NCBI GenBank assembly: GCA_029961685.1
Contig: JARWKL010000001.1
Span: forward strand, 55,082,062-55,146,061
Direction: 5' to 3'
Source of the DNA: Aristolochia californica
Taxonomy: Eukaryota; Streptophyta; Magnoliopsida; Piperales; Aristolochiaceae
DNA length: 64,000 bases
Shown here: positions 23,582 to 34,333 of the stretch, one piece after another
How positions within the stretch are numbered: position 1 is the stretch's first letter
How the letters are laid out: every line of letters starts with the position of its first letter
Translations under genes and position numbers: made by a program
The notes under the pieces: generated by a model
The model's database searches: none
What the model was told of the DNA's origin: nothing
What the model saw: only the letters and a program-made list of their open reading frames with translations

Positions 23582-24016
23582 TTGTGATCGCAAATGTCTG
23601 AAATCTTAGACATGGAGCAGAAGAAAAGGGCATGCGATTGGCAAACGAAAATTGTACGCAAGGCATTAGATACAATATTTCTGGCTCTCGAGTGTCCGCC
23701 ACTCTGCTTTCGAAGTGGCAGTTGATCGATTTGCTGGTAATACAGATTTCTGAGGGCGACAGCGTCGCAAAATTCATAGAAATCGAAAATTTCCAAGGAA
23801 TGGACACGCATGGTACACGACATGGTGCAGGCGAGTAAATAACCGAACTTGTCCTTTGGTCCGGGTTACACGAGTAAATAACCGAAGAAAGCAAAAAAAG
23901 GGGCGAACCCGACCGCTCAGCCGGGTCATGAATACTGGAGAAAATTTTGGTGCAGGAAGTGGCGGAAAACCCCTTTTCTGCCGGCCCTCTCCTCTCTGGT
24001 GCCGAGGTCCGTTGAG

Positions 24017-24035
24017 CCCCCCCCCCCCCCCCCCC
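24017..24035. repeat. Poly-C tract upstream of the hydrolase gene
   Basis: A run of 19 C about 450 bp upstream of the hydrolase start, in a GC-richer promoter region (23600-24035). Confidence 0.9.
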
Positions 24036-24099
24036 TTACAAAAGGAATTTGTTATCGATGGTCCCTATTGGTATTCACCACCCAAGAACTAGTGTTTAG

Positions 24100-25500
24100 G
24101 AAATTCTACTAATAATAGCTCTATTAGTTGGAATTATACAAAATAGATTTTAACTCTTTTTTAAGCCACGTGTATACTCAAATACACGATTTACAATATA
24201 ATCTTCCTAAGAGATTGGTTAGATTCTAGTTCTAGTAGATCTTTTCTATCAAGATTTATCAAGGTTCTAGATGAACCTATCAGAAATTGAAAATTACAAA
24301 GAAAGGTAAAAACTTACACCCTTGTAATTAGATTGATACCCTTCTCCTTTGAGAGTTTTAAGCTTTTAGGCTTTGATGCAAAATGGAGAATGTAGGAGCT
24401 TGACTAGTATGTATGTAAGGAGATGGAGTGAGAAAGAAGTACAATAATTTTGCAAGATTTGACTCTCTTTTTCTTAAAAATATACTTAGAAAGGATTTTT
24501 AAAAGATTGAGAGTAAATGTAGGTAGGTTAGCCAATAAAAACTCATTAACTCTTCAATGAGAGGTTTAGTGGGGGTATATATAAGTTTTCTAAGCCAAAC
24601 TAGTAATTTTTTGTCGGTTTGCAAAAAGTTGAGTATACATTGATCGATCAGTGTAAAGTGGTTGATCGACCAATTATGTGTAACAAATATTTTTGTCAAA
24701 ATGTCACTTATTGATCGATGGTTTGTTTGATTAATATCTTCCCGTTGGGTCTGACATTTTAAGTTGATTAAGCAATGTGCATGGTATGACCGACCAATCA
24801 GAATTCCTATTAGCAGTACATAACAAGTATGATCGGTCAATGACCTTGCTATGATTGATCATGTTTAATATCCCTGATTGGTAAAGTTTTGTATGATCGA
24901 TCACTTACTGAGGTTGATCAATCAATCAACATGAAATTGCTTTGCCTGGACAGTATTGACAGATCAGTCCAATTGGGTTGATTTGTCATTCTTTATAGCA
25001 CAATTTGGTCATGTTCTGGTTGATTGATCATGTTTTATATTTTTGGATGATTGATTATTTGCAGATGTTGATTGATCATTCCAGTGTCAGTTCACTATAT
25101 AGATTTTTAAAGTATGAGAATTTTTTATTCTAAGTGATTCTAACATGTATGAAATATGTGTATGCATTTGTAAAAAAACGTGTTTAAATACAAGATATGT
25201 CCTAAAGCTCCAAAATGGCATTGTACGTCAAAGTTTTAGAAGAAATGGACTGCTCTCTTACATAGACTGAGTTTTTGAATTAACTCAATGATTCCTAAAC
25301 TCTGGTGTTCAATTTTGCTTCTTCTTCTAAGGTTGATTCTTCAAGAATTCTTTGACATTCCATGGAGCTTAAGGTCTTTGAGAAGCTTGTGTCCATTCAA
25401 TGCTTTAGACATTCAATTTGGTGTCTCTTGAAGGAAATGTGTCTGAAATACTAGATTTACAATTGTTAGCTCAATTAAGTTTTGTTATCATCAAAATCAA
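24100..25500 (-). repeat. LTR-like block with GATCGATCA-type motif cluster
   Basis: Between about 24640 and 25085 the words TGATCGATCA, TGATCGACCA, TGATTGATCA, TGACCGACCA and close variants occur more than ten times at irregular spacing. The block ends near TTTTGTTATCATCAAAATC (25478-25496). A matching word, TTTGTTATCATCAAAATC (32150-32167), closes a second motif-rich block. This arrangement is reminiscent of LTRs of some plant Ty3/gypsy families. No coding sequence is present, so it may be a solo LTR. Boundaries are approximate. Confidence 0.4.
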
Positions 25501-25559
25501 GAAGGGAAACAACACTAGGTTAACAATAGAGAGAGAACATGAGGAATAGTTTTAATTAA

Positions 25560-26489
25560 AAAATATGCTAATTAGTTCTTAGAGGGAACATATTGCATGG
25601 ATATGACACCTACATACAATTTTTCCCAAACAAAATAACAATTAATTTCAATGTGTTTGGTTCTTTCATGAAAATTGGGTTGGTTGCAATGTGAATGGCT
25701 GCCTAATTGTTACATGGGAGTTGCATAGACTCGGTTGTCAAAAACCCGAACTCTGTTGACAAGGATTTGAGTAATAACAATTCACTTATTACATGAGTCT
25801 TTGCCCTATATTATGTGAACTTGACCTAACTACAATATTTTGTTTTTTTCTTCTCCAAGTAACTAAATCACCTCCCACAGTTATACAATAACTAAAAGTT
25901 GATTTTCTATCATCAACAGAACTAACTCAATCTACATCTACAAAACCCTTGATATTTGTATATCAATGCTATTTATATAATAACCCTTGACTTGGATTTT
26001 TCTTTAAATACCGAAGTATTCTCTCACGTGTCATCCAATGATATTGTCGAGTTGGTGCATAAATTGACTGATAACATTTATGGAATAAGATATGTCTAGT
26101 CTTGTGATTATAAGATAAATTAATTTTCCAACCAATCATTGGAACCATCCAACATCAATTGTATCCTCAGATTCAACTCACAATTTAATATTGGATTCCA
26201 TTGGTGTATCAACAAGTTTACATCCAAACATTCCAATTTCTTTTAATAGATCAAAGACATATTTTCTCTAAGACAAGATGATGTTATGATTGGGTTGCAA
26301 AACTTCTATACCCAGAAAATATTTGAATAGTTCTTGGTCTTTGGTTTGAAATTCTTTATTTAAATCCTATTTTTTTCTCTCTTGGGTGTTCAACTTTTTT
26401 GACTTTGTTGTTCAAACGATTCATCGCATAGATCCTTATAATGGGTTTTCTCTTCATCGGCAATCAACTGAAGCCTGTCTAGTTGGACA
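25560..26489 (-). pseudogene. Copia-G RT/RNase H remnant
   Basis: The minus strand, in broken frames, gives RT text near 26180-26370 (ending before an IGMFG-like motif) and RNase H text near 25600-25870 (GGDLVTW, AAIHIATNPIF). It is interrupted at 26490 by a hAT element. The matching 5' end may be the primer-binding site and LTR at 29795-30050. Confidence 0.7.
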
Positions 26490-27062
26490 TAGGGGTGGCA
26501 TCGAGCCGAGCCGAGCCATGCCCGAACTTGCTTATGTTCGAGTCGAGCTTGATTTAAATAGTTCGAGCCGAGCCTCGTCTCGAGCCTAAAATTGTTATTG
26601 AGCTCGAGCCGAGCTCGAGCCTCAATATACATTTAAAACTTTTCAAAAAATATATATCGAATAAAATGTATATAAAATTATGCATACATTTTACATAAAA
26701 TTGGGTATGACCTCTACATAAAATTGGGCATAACTTATATATATAATATGTGTATAAGATTGGGCATAACCTCTACTTAAAATTGAGCATAATCTATATA
26801 TATAATACTTGTATAAAATTCGGCATGACCTCTACTTAAAATTGGGCATAATCAATATACATAATACTTGCATAAACACTCCATAAAATTGTCTATACAT
26901 TCCATAAACACTTCATGAAATTGTTTATACACTCCATAAAATAATCTAAACACTCCATACACTGTATAACATTATAAATAAACTCCATACAATAATCAAA
27001 CACAACAAAATTAAATAAAATATCACTATCAATTTACAATCACCCAAATAAAAACTATAAAT

Positions 27063-27436
27063 CCTTTAAATAAAATCTTATTACTATTACAGACTTACTA
27101 GAAAATTACAAGAAATATTTTAAATTTTTCTTAGGAAAGTTAAATGGACCTCTTATTGCCTTTTCTAAGGAAATAAATAAAAATTAATAATTAATCTAAT
27201 ATATTATTATACTTATTGATAAATTTTTAATCACATAAAATGTCAAACACAAAATTGCTATGAAAATTGCCTCATGCTCAAAGTATTATATCATCAACTA
27301 TCAAATACTTATTCAAAATTTTTCTATATGGTTTTCTAACCCATCTTGGCAAGAAAATCTTACTTGGAAAATTATATGATTTTTTAAAAAGATTTTATAA
27401 TTAGAAAAATATTTTGAAAAAATATGAGGCACTAAT
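27063..27436 (+). repeat. Direct repeat, left copy, inside the hAT element
   Basis: About 375 bp that recurs at 27862-28238 in the same orientation (shared words: TAAATAAAATCTTATTACTA, CAAACACAAAATTG, CATCTTGG). The copies differ by scattered substitutions and small indels, so the duplication is not recent. Confidence 0.85.
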
Positions 27437-27861
27437 GGTCCCTATATTTCTATTAAAAATGTCTTTTCAACATTTATTGAAAAAACCACTAATAGTCTCT
27501 AGAAACGTATTTCTACTAAAATATCTTTTTAATTTATTTAAGAGCCATGAGGAAGGGACAAAGAGTTTTTTTTTTCCTTGTTTATGATCTCGCACGTAGG
27601 GGTGGCTTTGAATAAATTATATATAAAATTATGCATGCATTTTAAAAAAATATAATGACAGGGGAGGTTCAGGATTGAATTTCAATAATAGATTAAAATG
27701 CACCAATATTAATATTTTTTACTCCAATTGTTGTCTAGCTTGTTTTGTAATTTTTGAATCTGGCCATAATTTATTATGGCCTCCTTAGTGCCCCTAGATA
27801 AAAATTTATATTCTAGGAAAAACTAAAAATATTTTTCCTATGATACATATTCCCAAAAAAA

Positions 27862-28238
27862 CCTTTAAATAAAATCTTATTACTATTAGTGACTTATTAG
27901 AAAATTACAGGAAATTATTTTAAAATTTTCTTAGGAAGGTTAAATGGATCTTTTATTGTCTCTTATAGGGAAATAAATAAAAATTAATAATCAATCTAAT
28001 ATATTATTATACTTATCCATAAAATTTTAATTAAATAAAATATCAAACACAAAATTGTAATGAAAATTGCTTCATGCTAAAAGTATTACAGCATCAACTG
28101 TTAAATACTTATTCAAAAATTTTCTATACAATTTTCTACCCCATCTTGGTACGAAAAATCTTACTTAGAAAATTATATAATTTTTAATAAAAAATTTCAA
28201 TTAGAAAAATGTTTAAAAAAAACATGAGACACTAATAG
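27862..28238 (+). repeat. Direct repeat, right copy, inside the hAT element
   Basis: Partner of 27063-27436. The internal copy of the hAT terminus at 27597 falls between the two, which fits tandem duplication of most of the element. Confidence 0.85.
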
Positions 28239-29794
28239 TTTATAAAAAATTATTTCTATAAAATTTATTTTTAATTTTTTCCAGAGGAAAAAGTTTTTTT
28301 TAATTTTTTATTTTATGCTCTCACACGTTCAAAATCGCACGTGCGAGATAATCTTCTTGCGAGGAAGGGGGAGATTATTTCTCCCCTATTTTGGTTTTTC
28401 GTCGAGACGACGAGGAGGGAAGGGGGTAATGGCGCCGGGGAGGACCTATCGTCGGGGATGACGGCCACGACGGAGTCGGCGACGACGGAAACCGAGGCGA
28501 CGACGACGAAAACAGAGGCGACGGCGGGGAGAGAAAGAAATCGAACGGACAGCCACAGAGGCGGCCGACGAGTAGCTGCGACGGCGGTATAGATGCCGAC
28601 AAACAGCTACGACGACGGTAGAGGCGGCGACAACAACCGATGGGAGGGGTCGGCGGTGAAGAGGGGGGAGGAAAAATTTTCCCCCCCTCGCTCTCGCTCC
28701 CGCTCCCCCGCTCGCTCGCGATCCCGTTACCGATTCATACCGATCCGACTCATTTCGAGCCGGCTTGCGAGCCGACGAACCGAACCTAGCTTCGGTCGAG
28801 CTCGGCTCGTTAAGGTAAACGAGCCGATTTCGGTGCTCGAGCTCGGTTCGAGCTCGATAAATGACGAATCGAACCGAGCCGAACCGAACCGGCTTGCGAA
28901 CCGGCTCGGTTCGAAGCCACCCCTAGTTGGACAAACTTCTTCATTGTGCTTGATGTCCTCTTTTTCTCTTCTTGTCGTCATAGGGTTGGTCGTTCATTCA
29001 TGTAGGCGAACTGAGTTTAATAGAGATTTTTCTTCTCTCCTAGAGTTTTTTTCATTGGCTTCACTCCTTATAGTTAGATGGGCTTGCTTGTTTGTTGTGC
29101 TGAATATTTGCCTGGGATAATTAGTCAATACCCCAAACAATCTCTTCTAGATACCTTTCTCTTTCCTTTTAGGCACATTGGTGCTGCTAGTATGTTTAGA
29201 CAATGTACTTTTTGGAATGAGATGTTGATTCCCTTTTTGTTTGGCCCATTTAGTTGAACTTTGGCTGATCGAACAAACATGCTATAAGAAATTGTCGTTG
29301 AGGCTTTTGTGTTGCAAAACTTTCATTAGTACACGTTCTTAGTCACTTAAGAGTTCGTTATCTATTAAATTTCAAATGATGAGCATGAAAAAGAGAGACC
29401 GAGATGAAAAAGAAAAGAGAATGAAAGAAAGAGGTGTCTGTAATGGATAGGGAACCACGATAAGTTCTCTTGAGGTTCTCCACCAAGAGGTCCTCGAATT
29501 CTCAAAGGGAATTGAAAAGTGCAGTACTAATGCATCCATGGAATTTGAACAAGACAAGGAAGAATATCCATTAAACAACACTGTATCAAGTGAAGTTTAG
29601 TCAAAAATCAAAGAGAAGGTGTGGAATAGGACTGAAACAACTCTGAGATTGTCTGCAAATAACAAGATATTTAAAGTAAAAGGAAAACAACTATATAAAA
29701 TTAAAAAAATAAGAAGAAGAATGAACCAAGATTTAATAAATATGAGTAAATATAATCTCTCAGGGTACATCAACTCACAAACCCTAGATGATTT

Positions 29795-30050
29795 GCTCTC
29801 ATATCATGTTAAATTTCATAGAATGATCATACAAGAGATAAAGGAGAATGAGAAAGAGAAAAGAGAGAAAAATAACACATTGGAAAGAGAAAAAAGAGGG
29901 GAGAGAGAATTTGTATTGTTTGGAAGCAAGGAGAAAGTTTTTAACTCTCTTACGCAATGTCTTTTTCTAATCTCTAACACTAAGAATCATACCTAAAGTG
30001 AAATTACCGAAACACACAAACAATACTTGCTCAATTAAACATGAAAGAAC
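29795..30050 (-). repeat. Copia primer-binding site and adjoining LTR remnant
   Basis: The minus strand has TGATATGAGAGC at 29795-29806, two bases from the usual tRNA-Met site. Directly beside it is TGTTAAATTTCATAG (from 29807), an LTR edge. Purine-rich LTR-like sequence follows. The far end is not defined. It fits the 5' end of Copia-G. Confidence 0.5.
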
Positions 30051-30099
30051 AAAAAACACAACTAGGAAACATCCTCTTTAGTCTGAATTTTTTTAGCTT

Positions 30100-32189
30100 G
30101 CTCCTCTTGTAAGACTCCCTCCTCCACAAGACTCACTTTAGAATCCATTGAACCATTGTCTTTAACATTATCATCAAAATTATCTCAATGGGGATCTTGA
30201 GATCAACATGATCCTCTTGGTGTTCCTAGCATTGCATACTTATGGAGCTATATAATTAGACCAATAAAACATCGAAGGAATTTACAAAACGTTATTCCTT
30301 GCTCTTGTTGTTTATTATGTAATTTATAATTTTTGGGATAATTTTCACAACCTTCTTAGATATCATATTTCCAAACATGGCACCTAGATATCCTAATTCC
30401 AAATACGACCTTTTAATTTAAATCTAGGTGACAATTAAGGTAACAACATCAAAAGATTATAATAAAAAATAAAATTACGTAAATACCATTTTAAAAAATC
30501 TTAGTTATTCTTAAAAATATTCTTTTCTAAAAAAATCGATTGTTGTAGTCACAATCCCCCTCCATTCAATATTCTAGGTTACTTTTTAAGATTTTTATTC
30601 TCTTTTTTGTCAAGTGTAATTCTCTCAATGGACATTTAAGCTTAATATGGAAAGATTCCTCAAAGTTTCATTGAGAGGATGGTAGTTTGAATCCACCAAG
30701 ATCCATATTACTAGAGCTATTTTAATAGTTGTTGGTATTTTAGTTCTTGTGCATATATAGTCCTATTATTAACACTAACTAGAAAAATAGTATGTTTCAT
30801 GTTTATATTAAAATTATTTTGGTAATATTATAAAATAATTATTATTACAAAAAATCAAGCCAATCCTAAATGTCCAATCCACATGAGAGTAGTTCAGTAG
30901 ATCAGTAAATCCTTAATTGACTTAAATTAAGGGGTGCATTCAATGCGGCTCAATATAAGTATAATATCAAAGTTTCAACACATATAAGATAATCTAAATA
31001 GTGTAAATAATATAGAAGAATGGCGTTATTTATTTAGATCCATTGACCAAGTTCAATAAAATGATTTCAAAGTGCTCATAGAAACTTCAATTTTAGAAAT
31101 TCAAGCCCAAAATCATAGATGATCATTCAAGTGTCATATCAAATCTTTATGATAGAACAATTAATATGATTTCAACGTAATTGTGCAAAGATTTTAGCAT
31201 GGATAAGCTAAGTAATCAAAGATTTCAAATTAAAAATGTATAAATACTTAGCTTGATGGGAAGATAACTTTTCAAAGGTTGAATATGAACTCAAAATATG
31301 ATTTCAAAGAATATGTGTACATAGCTTGGGGTACGACCAACTTTAATATGTGAAATCTCAACATATAGAAATTGGACCATCGAGCTCAGAATGTGACATT
31401 TTGTCCTTTTGAAAAACTCAATAAAAACATAATAAAAAAAATTGAAAAGAGATTTTTGAATTTTGTTCTTAGTCACATAGATAAGTCATTTACAGATTTT
31501 GTAGACATATCCTTACTAAATTGAGCTCCAAAATTTCTCCAACATTTTTTTGGTGTCATTGTTTGAATGAGCACATTGGTTTGAACATTTGTGCTATGCA
31601 CCATCCTTCTACCCAATAGGTTTATTTGAACAATCCCCTCTTATTTAAACATCTCATCTTCAATTGAAGTTTTTGGTGTTGCATTCAATTTGAACAATCT
31701 TCTATGCCTCAATAATTCATAAATAGCTAAAACTTATGTTCTAGCACATTGTTTGAACAATTTACCTTGGTCGAACATCTCATAAATTACAACCTATTTT
31801 TTTAGGTTTATTTGACTTGTTGACTTTGTTCGAATATTTGACTTTTTGCCTAACTTACTATTGGTGCGCATTGTATAAATATTGACTTAATTCAAACATT
31901 TTCTTATCTTTTATAGAATCTATCACAATATTGTGTTCAAATATCCATCGTTGTTTAAAAAACATCTTTTCTCTAGAGCTTTTTTGTTGAAACCAATTGG
32001 TCAAACATGCTTTTTTTGTGCTCCTTATGTGAAGATGGTTTATTCGACCACTTGCTTTTGCTCAATCTCCTGGTGCTACCTTAGCTTATGCGTTTGAAGT
32101 TGGCTATGTGGGGATTCTTTAAAAACAAACACCCATTAGTCTTAAATGTTTGTTATCATCAAAATCTCATTAGACAAGGATCTCAAGAT

Positions 32190-32200
<11 letters not shown>
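30100..32200. repeat. AT-rich block with TTTGAACA motif cluster
   Basis: From about 31540 to 31990 the words TTTGAACA, GTTCGAATA, TTCAAACAT and TTCAAATA recur at irregular spacing. The block ends with TTTGTTATCATCAAAATC (32150-32167) just before a CT microsatellite. No gene is visible. The layout parallels 24100-25500 with a different clustered word, so it may be another solo LTR of a related type. Confidence 0.35.
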
Positions 32201-32204
<4 letters not shown>

Positions 32205-32226
<22 letters not shown>

Positions 32227-32227
32227 T
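32205..32227. repeat. (CT)n microsatellite
   Basis: CT run of about 11 units. Confidence 0.9.
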
Positions 32228-32290
32228 AATAAATTATATTGAATTTTTATATCAACTATTAGTGAAAATACTACTGAAAAATACAAAAGA

Positions 32291-32329
32291 CACATACACA
32301 CATACATACACACACACACACACACACAC
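32291..32329. repeat. (CA)n microsatellite
   Basis: CA/CATA run ending in a pure (CA) tract. Confidence 0.9.
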
Positions 32330-33047
32330 TCTGTCCCTTAGTAGTTTTTGTTTGGTGTTTATTGTGATCCAAACAAGGAGAGTAAGCACTACAAGGGATA
32401 GAAGAGTGAATACAAAAAAAGTTGAAGCCACTAAAACTCCTATCTTGCTCTCAAGAAGCGATTGTTACTTAATTAGTTTGACTTATGGGTTAGTTTTCTA
32501 CTTATGCAATATAGTATCAATGTTTTCTCGAACTTGTTCAAGTATTAAGTATTTAAGCTATAGACATTGTCATCCCTTTATTACGTCTCTTCATCCTTTG
32601 ATGTGAGTGCAATTAAACGATCGACTCTTAGATTGTGTGGTATAAAGACTTGTTGCATATATGATACACAAAAAGAACATTACAACATATATCCGCACTA
32701 AATGTATAATTGTTATGCATAATCCATATTTAGTTATTTTGTGCTGCTTTGTTTTGCTCAAATAAGGGTTATCCTTTCTCAACATTCTCATATGATTTAG
32801 TTGATGTCGGATCCTCTTGATGTTCCTTAACATTGCAAATATATGGTGAAAGAAGCTAAATAACTAGACCAAACTAAATTTTACAGCCATTTATGAAATG
32901 TTAGTCATTGATCTTGTAGTTTATTATATGTTTTATAATTTTTTAATAATTTTGTATGTTTCTAAGAAAACATATTTTTGTGCAAAATATGAGTCTTTTA
33001 GGATTTTTAGAATCTTACGCTTCATCATTTTTTCTATATAAATATAA

Positions 33048-33078
<31 letters not shown>
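33048..33078. repeat. 31-base poly-G tract at transposon terminus
   Basis: Uninterrupted G run at the left end of the Harbinger-like element, where the opposite terminus has only GGCCC. Confidence 0.9.
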
Positions 33079-33079
<1 letters not shown>

Positions 33080-34147
33080 GGGGTTAGTGCACAATGTAAG
33101 TACGGAGGGAAAGTAGATTACAATGAAAAGTACTTTCCCTGGGGAAAGTGAGAGGGAATGTAAAGTACTTGTTTATGTTAGTGTGCGCAATGAAAAGTGC
33201 AGTATAAAGTACTTGTTTGTGTTAGTTTGCAATGGAAATTGCAGTATAAAGTACTTGTTTGTGTTAGTGTGCACAATGGAAAGTGCAATGTAAAGTGCAT
33301 ATAAATTATTTATTAAATAAAATATTTTGATATATCTGACTATTAGAAAATTAAATTAATATTAGTTAATAAATAAAATATATTAAATATAATAATTAAA
33401 CAAATGCTTACTTTTATATTATTAAAATTTTAATCAATTTATAATTTTTTAATATCTAAATATAAAATAATTATACAAATATCGCACTACATAACGTACT
33501 ACACAAATATCGTAATAATAATAAAAAATAATACAAATATAACTCAAACACCTTTTTAATATAAAAAATTATATATGTTCATACAAAAGTACAACACAAA
33601 AAATATTTAGTGGGATTAAACATAATTTATCAAATATTTATTTTAATAATATTTTAATTATGACTATTAAATCACTAATTTAATATAGTAATTATAAAAT
33701 AAATATATTAAATAAATAAAAATAATTATTTTATAAATAAAAAATATAAATTATTATTATTTACGTCGATGGTTTAATTTTTCCTAAGTTAAAAAAAAAA
33801 TTAAACCATCATCTTCCTCATGACGCGCGTCGTCTTCCTCAGTGGCAGGAGACTACGGCGGCGGGCTAGTGGGCAACGGCGACAGAGGCGGCGGGCCAAC
33901 GGGAAACGAGGAGGTGGCGTTCTGACGGTACGCCGAGAGGAAGAAGAGAGAGGAGGGCCGAGAGGCTCTGCGACAAAGGCTCGGCCTCCCGTGCTCTACG
34001 ACGGAGGTTGAGAGGGAGAGGAGAGGGAGGCCGAGAGAGAAGAGAAGCCGAAGGCGCTGAGCAAGCGAGAGAGAAATTTTTTTTTCTTCGAAACCTCGTT
34101 CGATAGAGCTTCCTTCCCGACAACCCGAGCCCGAGATGTAATTGAGC

Positions 34148-34187
34148 GATGGTAAGTGAATTCAGTGCTCTGAATTCACTTACCATC
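34148..34187. repeat. Perfect 18-bp inverted repeat, 4-base loop
   Basis: Arms GATGGTAAGTGAATTCAG (34148-34165) and the exact complement (34170-34187) around TGCT. It sits inside the Harbinger-like element. Confidence 0.95.
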
Positions 34188-34333
34188 ACTTTATGCTTAA
34201 AACGGGGGGAAGCGAAATTCATCTGTTTTTCACTTTCCCCCGTCACTTACGTTACACACTAACGGGTTTTCCCTCAATTTCCCTAGCGTAAATGAAATAC
34301 ATTACACTTACTCTGCGCACTAACAGGGCCTAA

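Larger units (their letters stand above)
26490..28925. mobile_element. Non-autonomous hAT-type element with perfect TIR and 8-bp TSD
   Basis: Ends are TAGGGGTGGC (26490-26499) and its exact complement GCCACCCCTA (28916-28925). They are flanked by the identical 8-mer GTTGGACA at 26482-26489 and 28926-28933, the TSD length of hAT elements. Both subterminal zones are dense in GAGCCGAGC/CGAACCGAGC words. The middle is AT-rich and contains a direct duplication (27063-27436 and 27862-28238). A complete third copy of the terminal 10-mer lies at 27597-27606, so a tandem or nested second copy is likely. No transposase is present. The GC-rich part 28330-28700 is coding-like in composition but matches nothing I know. 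Confidence 0.88.
33048..34330. mobile_element. Non-autonomous Harbinger/Tourist-like DNA element
   Basis: The right end is ...GCGCACTAACAGGGCC followed by TAA. The left end is TAA, a 31-base G run, then AGGGGTTAGTGCAC. The shared inverted core GTTAGTGC(A/G)CA and the 3-bp TAA flanks fit PIF/Harbinger-type elements. The word GTTAGTGTGC and AAAGTACTTGTTTGTGTTAG recur near the left end, a subterminal repeat. There is no transposase. The segment 33820-34030 is GC-rich and Arg-coding-like, perhaps a captured fragment. An 18-bp perfect palindrome lies at 34148-34187. Confidence 0.65.

Noticed and set aside
23487..23894. 135-codon minus-strand frame over hydrolase exon 1
   Set aside because: Reading phase into exon 2 fits the frame starting at 23581, not this one; this is a shadow.
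24640..25085. CRISPR-like repeated words (GATCGATCA)
   Set aside because: Spacing is irregular, the words vary, and the genome is a plant nuclear one; an LTR motif cluster is the simpler reading.
28341..29120. Two long plus-strand frames at the right end of the hAT element
   Set aside because: Their apparent proteins are low-complexity Thr/Glu and Arg/Ser runs produced by the subterminal repeats, and one runs through the TIR and TSD into the copia remnant.
32262..32606. 114-codon frame starting in the CA microsatellite
   Set aside because: The first third encodes the dinucleotide repeat and the remainder shows no domain.
33820..34246. Arg-rich and Ser/Leu-rich frames in the Harbinger-like element
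   Set aside because: These are products of a GC-rich repetitive stretch; no known domain and no transposase.
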